Shown: piece by piece, positions 22,641 through 64,000 of the stretch
Numbering within the stretch: position 1 is the stretch's first letter
Layout of the letters: each line of letters starts with the position of its first letter
DNA from: Paralvinella palmiformis
Taxonomy: Eukaryota > Annelida > Polychaeta > Terebellida > Alvinellidae
Assembly: GCA_025642065.1 (NCBI GenBank)
Contig: JAODUP010000308.1
Location: 248,001 to 312,000, forward strand
DNA: 64,000 bases
Reading direction: 5' to 3'
The notes under the pieces: generated by a model
Told to the model about the DNA's origin: nothing
Database searches by the model: none
Seen by the model: only the letters and a program-made list of their open reading frames with translations
Translations under genes and position numbers: made by a program

Positions 22641-23030
22641 GAAGATCCCTACTGTTTTTTTGCCAGTACACTGTATCATCGGAAATGTAGGACAGTTACC
22701 ATAGGTATTTCTAAATGCGAATTATGGCTAGAACAGTCCCCTGGATCACTTATTGGCGTTGAAGCTCGCACATTTGTAGATTGAATCTTATTATTAGAGA
22801 GTAAATTAATCGACGTCTGAAGATCCCTACTGTTTTTTTAGCCCAATAGTACCTAGACTGGCCACAATTCAGGGATTCCCGCCATTGAGGCATCTATAAT
22901 GCAATTATGGCTGAAAAATGTACACCCTCCGATCACTTATTGGCGTTTAAACTCGTCCGGTTTATAAATAAAGCCATTTAGAGTAGAAACGATGGAATGT
23001 CGACACTTCCGTGCACGAGTAACATAGATT
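22457..23030. repeat. Three partial tandem duplications inside the LINE relic
   Basis: Units of about 180 bp share TCGACGTCTGAAGATCCCTA (near 22633 and 22812), ATCACTTATTGGCGTT and GAACAGT(T)CCCTGG. Divergence is high, so the duplications are old. Confidence 0.65.
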
Positions 23031-23819
23031 GGCGTATGAAGATATGAAAAAGTAGATATCCAAGTATTGTACACTCATCCAGAATGAACATGATCTACTT
23101 CTTAACCGACGCAGTTCCCAAATGCCGTTATGATGATTACTCAGGCTGTATACCCGAGAACTCCAAATCTGGCCAAGTTTCATCGACTATAGATTTGAAG
23201 GTTTCTTAAATTGTACTCTGGTCGCTATAAAGCCGCGGATTCCTTGCTCTCTGGCCGATTAGAAACACCAAGTGAAAATGATCGGACTACCTCAAGAGAG
23301 AGGAACTTTCTAATGGATCCCATTCAATGAACTGCGAGGTGAACGTATATTTTGTCAATCATCCTCAGCACCAAAATCCTCTTTTAGCGCCAATCTCATA
23401 ACACTCGCGTAAATTCTGCAAGGGACATCTCTTAATGCAACTCTGAAATTAGCCAGAGCTCTAGAGAGGGATTTTTGTGTTGTGCAGTATCAAGCATCTG
23501 GGTCAAATATTTAAAAGTTGTCTTGAATTTCATCAGGCAAGTTTTGAAAACACTTACAGCCAGATTGAATGTGATCAACCAATTGGTCAGCTCCAACACC
23601 GATTCCCTTTCCTCTTGGAATTGTATTGGTGAAAACTAGTGTTTCCATCACTCAACTATCACCAGGCCTGATTTCCTTCATATGGGTTGCAACACGGCAA
23701 ACAGGGAGGGGGGAACTGCTTCTAGTTGTCTCTTATGGCATACAGGCGATAAAGAGAGGCCACGATGAAAATAGTAAATTGCTCATTTAACTAGCAATTA
23801 ACTTTCTTCTGTGTAATGA

Positions 23820-24001
23820 TGATTGATGTTTTACGGCCACTTTTGTGCACACGGTTGGCTAAATGGGCCGAGCGACCCCCAAAGGTAATGAAGCGAAGTC
23901 AAAGATGAAGCAACTTTCAGATATGCCCACGCCGAGATTCGAACACGAGTGGTAGTGATCTGTGGTCGAACGCGCTACCAACTAGACCACGGAGGCGCCC
24001 C
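23820..24001 (-). repeat. SINE family A, near full length
   Basis: In plus-strand reading starts GATTGATGTTTTACGGCCAC and ends ACTAGACCACGGAGGCGCCC, with B box GAGATTCGAAC. Target duplication unclear (ATGATGA on both sides). Confidence 0.8.
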
Positions 24002-25784
24002 TATCTATATGATGAAGCTCTCAAAGCTAAGATGCTTAATTGAGAACTCCAATATGAAAGGAACAATTTAAAAAGATACAACCCGTGTATGATGTATGGA
24101 TAGGGACGTGGATATGCCCGTATCTTCAGTAAGGCAAATAAAAAGAAACACTCTTTCGACTCGTTTTTGTGAACGTCACATGGAGTCGAGTTTCGAGTTA
24201 ATTATATAGGTGGGAGATTCTGGGGTCACACACTACCTGGTCCGTCCCAGGTTCAACACTTCACGGCCTTCAAAGGATGTCCTTGTGTATATGTGGAAAA
24301 CAGACGCGAATTAGTTTCTGTCTGCCAGGCAAATATATGCAATATACATCCTTGTATCACACTTTATTTACACTTTATATGTTGTAGGGTAGTAAGATGT
24401 GGAGCAACAAATGCTAAATAAAAACAGTTGTAACCAACACAAAAAACGATCAATGTGATATGTTCATAAACATTAAAATGTCTACTTTGGTATTTTATTC
24501 ACTTCGTTGAGAAAAAGCACAATTTTCCACGGATGCAAGAACGCATTCAACACGCCAAGAACCATTAACAAAACAAGTATCAACCAACCGTTTTCTTACT
24601 GAAAATTCTTTAGTAGGAAACTTAACAAGTATTGATATAACCTCTCAACTCAAGAATTGATTACAAATTCATTAATAAACTATTTGTAATAGAATGGTTC
24701 CAGTAACTATATCAGACGCTGACAGATATCGTGGTCATTACAACACATATATATATATACACAGACAGAGACATTTAGCGACCAGTTCATCATCATCATC
24801 ATCATCATCATCAGTATTTTACGACTAGTTTAGTACATCTGATATATAAATTACATCTAATCGTTATAATACTGTAGTTCTGTCACTGGTTGTTCCTGTC
24901 CAAGAGTAAACATTTCTTACATGACATTAGGCTCACTATACCTTATAGAAAACAATTTCTTACAATAAAGTCTATTTAGTGTCTAGTGCTAATGTCAGAC
25001 AGTTTATTTAGCGTTTAGCGCTAGTCATGCTAAATATCACCTCTATGATGGTCCAAATGTAAATGCCGTACACACTCGTAGCACGCTTTATTATAACATC
25101 AGCAAAACCACATTACCAAATGCGACGTATTTGCATAGTGTTCAGGTAACGATCACTCGATAATGTTTCGATATTTCCGCATCAATGCGGTACCTTGGTA
25201 GAAAGGTTTCATCAGATGGCACTGCCATGCAAATAAGTTATAGTAACTGTTGTCAGCCTGGTTAGTATAAGTAGTTTCATTTACAAAATGGGAATTTCTT
25301 TTCAATTATGACATATACGAAACCAACCGTTCAGTCATATTCTAATACGTACAAAGAGTCCAAGCTGTAAATTTGGTGCAGCTCCATGCCTCAGCTGTAA
25401 ACGTATTCAAGATACCTGCTGGTTCCTGGTCTTTTCAAATTTTATTTTGTTCGTAGAAATTAGGATGTGAGAAAATTGCCGAAATGCTACCACCAAATCC
25501 ATGCTAACGGACAGTAAGTTGAGAACGTATAACCCTCGTTGCATTATATGCCAGTCAGCAAATCAGCTCCAAGCTATCTCATTGTTCATGCATAAACACA
25601 ATTATCACTTATGTTAAATACAGTTCTCAAAAAGAAGGTCGATTTTCACTCGGTACAAAATGCGCATATTTTGTTTCGTATCAGCAGTAAAATGGAAATA
25701 ATGTATCCCTAAAACATCTATAACTCTTTCATCACAGCAATAACTTCTACATAAAGCAGTATGTAATTGTTATACACAACTATG

Positions 25785-25930
25785 GACAGATCATGTGATC
25801 CCCATACCATAGACAGGTTATGTGATCCCCATACCGTGGACGGGTCACATGATCCCCATTCCCGTGGAGTGGCCATGTGATCCCCATGCCAGGGACAGGT
25901 CATGCAATCCCCAAACTGTGGACAGGTTAT
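25785..25930. repeat. 27-28-bp minisatellite, five copies
   Basis: Unit GTGATCCCCATACCGTGGAC plus AGGTCAT with substitutions. Lies just beyond the ORP 3' end. Confidence 0.8.
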
Positions 25931-26238
25931 ATATAATCTCATACATTCAACTGCAACTCAAACAAAGGTCAAAGCCAGGAATGTATTCAAAGAATGGATT
26001 ATTCTCATTATCTACACTAATAGAAATATCTTTAAATTAAAATTAATCTTTGTACACGTTAAAACTTCTTCCACTTATTTCAGTACAACACAAATTATTT
26101 GTAAGTGTAGGTATTGTAACACACACAAACGCACACACACACACACATAGAGGAAACCGGTTCTCCCATTCAGGCTGAGTATAAGCTCTACTTTTGCTAT
26201 TGCCATGTTTATCTGAGGTAATAGAATTTTAAATAGAC

Positions 26239-26244
26239 TTTATT
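26239..26244 (-). terminator. Candidate poly(A) signal of the ORP gene
   Basis: First AATAAA on the minus strand after the stop codon, giving a 3' UTR of about 440 nt. Other AATAAA copies lie further out (for example near 24363), so the true end is uncertain. Confidence 0.45.
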
Positions 26245-26681
26245 ATACACGTCAACACATAAACATATGTTCTATTTCCTATTCAGGTAGTAATATTTCA
26301 ACCACAATTCTGTAAGATACATAAACATCATGAAAACTGATGTCCGTGTCTTTATAACACACACACACACACACACCTGGTATATGTTTAGAATTGATCT
26401 CAAAATGAACATTTGATCAACTCAGCCGCCATATTTACCAATATTTGGAACATGCAAGGCACAGATAGAAGTTAATGATGGCAAATAACTAACAATGAAT
26501 TGGCTTTCACCAACAAGAACACATACTACAATACATCCTGATGACAAACTCTTTAACAATATTACATACATCTCTCTGAAAACTACAACAGAACTGCATA
26601 AAGCACTTAGGCACCGATTAACCTACACCAGGATTATTGCAGATATCACCAGAGGGCAGCAGCTGCATTATGCACCAGGTG

Positions 26682-61134
<34,453 letters not shown>

Positions 61135-61138
61135 GGTG

Positions 61139-61140
<2 letters not shown>

Positions 61141-61210
<70 letters not shown>
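61141..61210. repeat. TC and TA microsatellites before the ORP start codon
   Basis: (TC)n at 61141-61176 begins 6 bp before the ATG in minus sense, so a GA repeat would lie in the 5' UTR; (TA)n follows. Confidence 0.9.
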
Positions 61211-61216
<6 letters not shown>

Positions 61217-61309
61217 CCTATTTAATCCATGTTTAAAGACAAATTACACCTGTAATTCTGCTGTATTTCCTTCTCCATGTTTTCATTCTTAGTCAAACAC
61301 CTGTTTCTG

Positions 61310-61605
61310 AGATGTATCCCTAGGGAGTCACTTCTCGCCAAATGTACCAGGGGTGGCCACTCACTCACTCACTCACTCACTCACTCACTCACTCACTCAC
61401 TCACTCACTCACTCACTCACTCACTCACTCACTCACTCACTCACTCACTCACTCACTCACTCACTCACTCACTCACTCACTCACCACCCACACCTACACC
61501 ATACCACTCACCATTCCTCCACCACCACCACCACCACCACCACCACTCACTCACTCACTCACTCACTCACTCACTCACTCACTCACTCACTCACTCACTC
61601 ACTAT
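61310..61605. repeat. CACT satellite grown from a SINE C tail
   Basis: A SINE C fragment (GTATCCCTAGGGAG, CCAGGGGTGGCCA) runs into about 32 CACT units (61357-61484), a CAC-rich spacer and 14-15 more (61542-61602). The Thr-His-Ser-Leu ORFs are artefacts. Confidence 0.9.
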
Positions 61606-61699
61606 GATGAGTACAAAACATGGAGAAAATATACAGTAATTCAGATTTTTAGTAACATATTTTATGAATTGAAGATTCTCTTCATGTGTGTGTGTGTGT

Positions 61700-62280
61700 T
61701 ATGTGTATAGGTGGTTCTGTGTGCATTTGTGTGTCTGTATGTATGTATTTGTTCACGCGCACCTGTGCGAGAGAGATATCCAGATTACTCCTTCTAATAG
61801 CCCGCCATAATATACCTAACTCACACTCATAGCACCACTAAGTCCATTATATAAACGTGTCCAATTATAACTTAGCCAGCCATGTCACGTCACCATATAT
61901 ACAACAATAACGTCAAAAATAAGACATCAGAGTCCATCAAGTCAACATCATATCGTGCCACAGTCAACTTCTTATCACTTCATCCACTGACATCACTAAA
62001 TGATTTTGTGTCAATATTAGTAACATCGCCTTATCTTTATCAGTCCACTTAATGGCTGCCTAGTATGTATTACCACAGCTAGTGGACATGACGCTATGCA
62101 TATGCATGAGTGCGAACAGGCTGATGAATAATAGGCTGATATACATATGTATGAATCAGCTGATCTTCACCAGGGCCACCAAATCACAACAAATGCGAAC
62201 TTGCTGACATTCTGAACTATTAAATAAATCTATAAGCCATGGTTATTAGGTAGCCAGCCGGTCCGCCGACCAGTCTGTCA
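61700..62280. other. Non-coding stretch upstream of the ORP gene
   Basis: No gene seen; GT-rich at 61685-61750. Confidence 0.5.

Positions 62281-62319
<39 letters not shown>
62281..62319. repeat. CA microsatellite
   Basis: Uninterrupted (CA)n of about 19 units. Confidence 0.95.
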
Positions 62320-62320
<1 letters not shown>

Positions 62321-62396
62321 TGATGTGCTAAAACACATGAACTTGACATATTACCAGTTCCAAGTCCAAGTAACTAGCTAAACAATATAAGCAATT

Positions 62397-62522
62397 GCAA
62401 GTATTTTATTGTACAAATCTGAGTACAAAGTGGTGTTCTTACATTTGATGGCACTGGTCAAGTATTTTATCGTATAAATCTCAGTACAAAGTGGTGTTCT
62501 AACATTTGATAGCACCCGTCAC
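62397..62522. repeat. 64-bp tandem duplication
   Basis: Two units, AAGTATTTTATTGTACAAAT and AAGTATTTTATCGTATAAAT, each continuing AGTACAAAGTGGTGTTCT and ending GGTCA or CGTCA. Confidence 0.85.
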
Positions 62523-62542
62523 AATTAAGATATAAATTATAA

Positions 62543-62662
62543 GCCGGGGATGACTCCATAAGGAACAGCCCCACAAAGACAGCTATGACTTGGATTTAAG
62601 CCTAATACACTGGAGGTTTGTATAACACTGCTCCTAGACCACCGCGCCATCAGAACGCCCTC
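62543..62662 (-). repeat. SINE family D copy
   Basis: Minus-strand head TGATGGCGCGGTGGTCTAGG, then TACAAACCTCCAGTG and GGCTTAAATCCAAG. Related to 48447-48575. Confidence 0.5.
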
Positions 62663-62739
62663 CTATATTACAAACAGCACTATATCACCGACACAGTGAG
62701 GACATTGAGTTATCATCCAAAAATATCATTTAGAAAGAT

Positions 62740-62885
62740 TAGGGAGAACGGTGACAATAAGAGTAATCCGGATGAAGAACCTTAAATCCGGACAGGAGAT
62801 CTATCTCCGGCGGCCGATGACATCATGATAGTGGTGCTCATTGCGGTCACACCGGTATCTGTGATCTCCAGATAGTTTTCAAACT
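62740..62885 (-). promoter_or_regulatory. GC-richer patch with CRE-like site, possible ORP promoter or 5' exon
   Basis: Contains TGATGTCATC (minus) and several CCGG sites in otherwise AT-rich DNA, 1.6 kb upstream of the ORP ATG. A short ATG frame (MSTTIMMSSAAGDRSP) stops after 19 codons. Confidence 0.25.
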
Positions 62886-63340
62886 GGATGCTAGACACTG
62901 AGGATATCACCTGTTAATTAATTTCATATGATTTCTGACAATTGTCAAACATCAGGTGAGTGCGTGCTACTTAGATATATGTCCTATATAGACCTGGGAT
63001 AATACTAATATCAGACATGGGATGGGATCAATTCAATTCTGGAATTGCTTATTTTTTTAAATGCATATTATTTCTAGTCATATTGTATACATTTTGCATA
63101 TTCATATTGAATTATTTCTGTACATGTATGAATAATGGCAGCATTGTGTACACACGGTATATACAACGTGCCATCATACATTTACACTGATATGTTTTTC
63201 ATACAAATTTTATATACACCGGGTGTTGCTGATGTCACATTGTATTTCATAGTTTGCGTATATTACCATTATAACTCCACCCCCTCCCTACCCCCCCCCC
63301 CAAAATGGTAATCAGATCTTACTATTTCAGCCACAGCTAC

Positions 63341-63541
63341 AACTATAGTTGATTGATTGATGTCCATTTCGTGCACATGGTAAGCTAAATGGGCCTAGCG
63401 ACCTCCAAAGGTAACGAAGGGAAGTCAAAGATGAAACAACCTTCGGATACGACCCACACCAAGATTCTAACTCCAGTGGTAATGATCTGTGATCCAACAC
63501 TCTACTGCTAGACCACGGAGGCGCCCTAAAACTATAGTTGA
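63341..63541 (-). repeat. SINE family A, full length with perfect target-site duplication
   Basis: Body about 63353-63529. AACTATAGTTGA (63341-63352 and 63530-63541) flanks it exactly. In plus reading GATTGATGTCCATTTCGTGC to GCTAGACCACGGAGGCGCCC. Confidence 0.9.
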
Positions 63542-64000
63542 ACAGTTAATGATAAATACACTGAATTCAAGTTGAGGCAAATTTTACTTTTAATATATTA
63601 CTTTTCTACTAACAGAAAAGTAGGTCATAAAAATAGTACCAAATTGCACTACTGCTTAAAGTAATAGTAGTGATAGTACAGTGTAGCCAAGTACAACAAA
63701 TAAATATTACATTACAATTCAATCTAATCGATTCCAGAATAGGTACTTAGGACATGTTAAAACAATTGGCCATATGCCAGGAAAACAACTGAACAGTGTT
63801 CGGTCTGAAAGGTGCCAAGTCATGACTTGACCCGATTTATTATCCACTGTAAATGTAATCATCACATTACTTAGACTTGGTCTTGTTATCAGCCAAATTA
63901 ATCTGATCAGTCACAGTCATGTAGTCATTATAGACCTACAATCCGACAATCGCCACACCTATGATCAAAATAGTAACAACAACAACGACAGCATTCACTT

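Larger units (their letters stand above)
18914..26238. other. Convergent intergenic region between SAMM50 and the ORP gene
   Basis: No gene with recognised homology. Holds the exon-like segments at 19771-20164, SINE A copies at 20271, 21318 and 23820, a LINE remnant at 21686-22640, three partial duplications to 23030 and a minisatellite at 25785. The stretch 23200-23820 has the reading IPRGKGIGVGADQLVDHIQS on the minus strand and is unexplained. I see nothing in 24010-25780. Confidence 0.5.

Noticed and set aside
61277..61710. Thr-His-Ser-Leu repeat ORFs
   Set aside because: Translations of the CACT array.
62800..62845. Alternative ORP first exon (MSTTIMMSSAAGDRSP)
   Set aside because: Stops after 19 codons and has no good donor; kept only as a possible promoter patch.

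Overview
This is a eukaryotic, AT-rich nuclear genome window. It carries two intron-rich genes, dense microsatellites and many short interspersed elements. Protein similarity, short exons in kilobase introns and the repeat load suggest a lophotrochozoan, most likely a mollusc. The organism is an inference from style, not from a diagnostic sequence. No bacterial-type operons, CRISPR arrays or rRNA genes are visible.

Layout. (1) 1-9403: mostly non-coding, with a possible TATA promoter near 48-240, SINE copies and simple repeats. (2) 9404-18514 (+): twelve spliced coding exons of SAMM50, the mitochondrial outer-membrane Omp85 beta-barrel insertase. All join in phase and run from the POTRA domain to the C-terminal beta-signal. 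The first coding exon was not found; a 37-nt exon at 7634-7670 is phase-compatible. (3) 18914-26238: convergent intergenic space with SINEs, a decayed LINE reverse transcriptase (-) and an unrecognised spliced-looking ORF near 19.8-20.2 kb. (4) 26682-61134 (-): twenty exons of an oxysterol-binding-protein-related protein of the ORP10/ORP11 class. They encode a PH domain, a coiled linker and a complete lipid-binding ORD domain from ATG to stop. (5) Inside its intron 2, on the same strand, 54358-55284 holds an intronless, stop-free, 5'-truncated copy of ethanolamine-phosphate cytidylyltransferase (PCYT2), most simply a retrocopy. (6) 61135-64000: upstream region of the ORP gene, with a very long CACT repeat, microsatellites and SINEs.

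The two main genes lie tail-to-tail. SAMM50 acts in mitochondrial outer-membrane assembly. ORP10/11 proteins exchange phosphatidylserine and PI4P at membrane contacts, and PCYT2 makes CDP-ethanolamine. All touch phospholipid or mitochondrial membrane biology, but nothing in the sequence shows they work together.

The strongest points for follow-up are the intact PCYT2 retro-ORF with a phase-matched potential splice acceptor, a multi-copy tRNA-derived SINE with visible target-site duplications, a pair of Harbinger-like inverted-repeat elements, and a 28-bp minisatellite beside an ORP exon.
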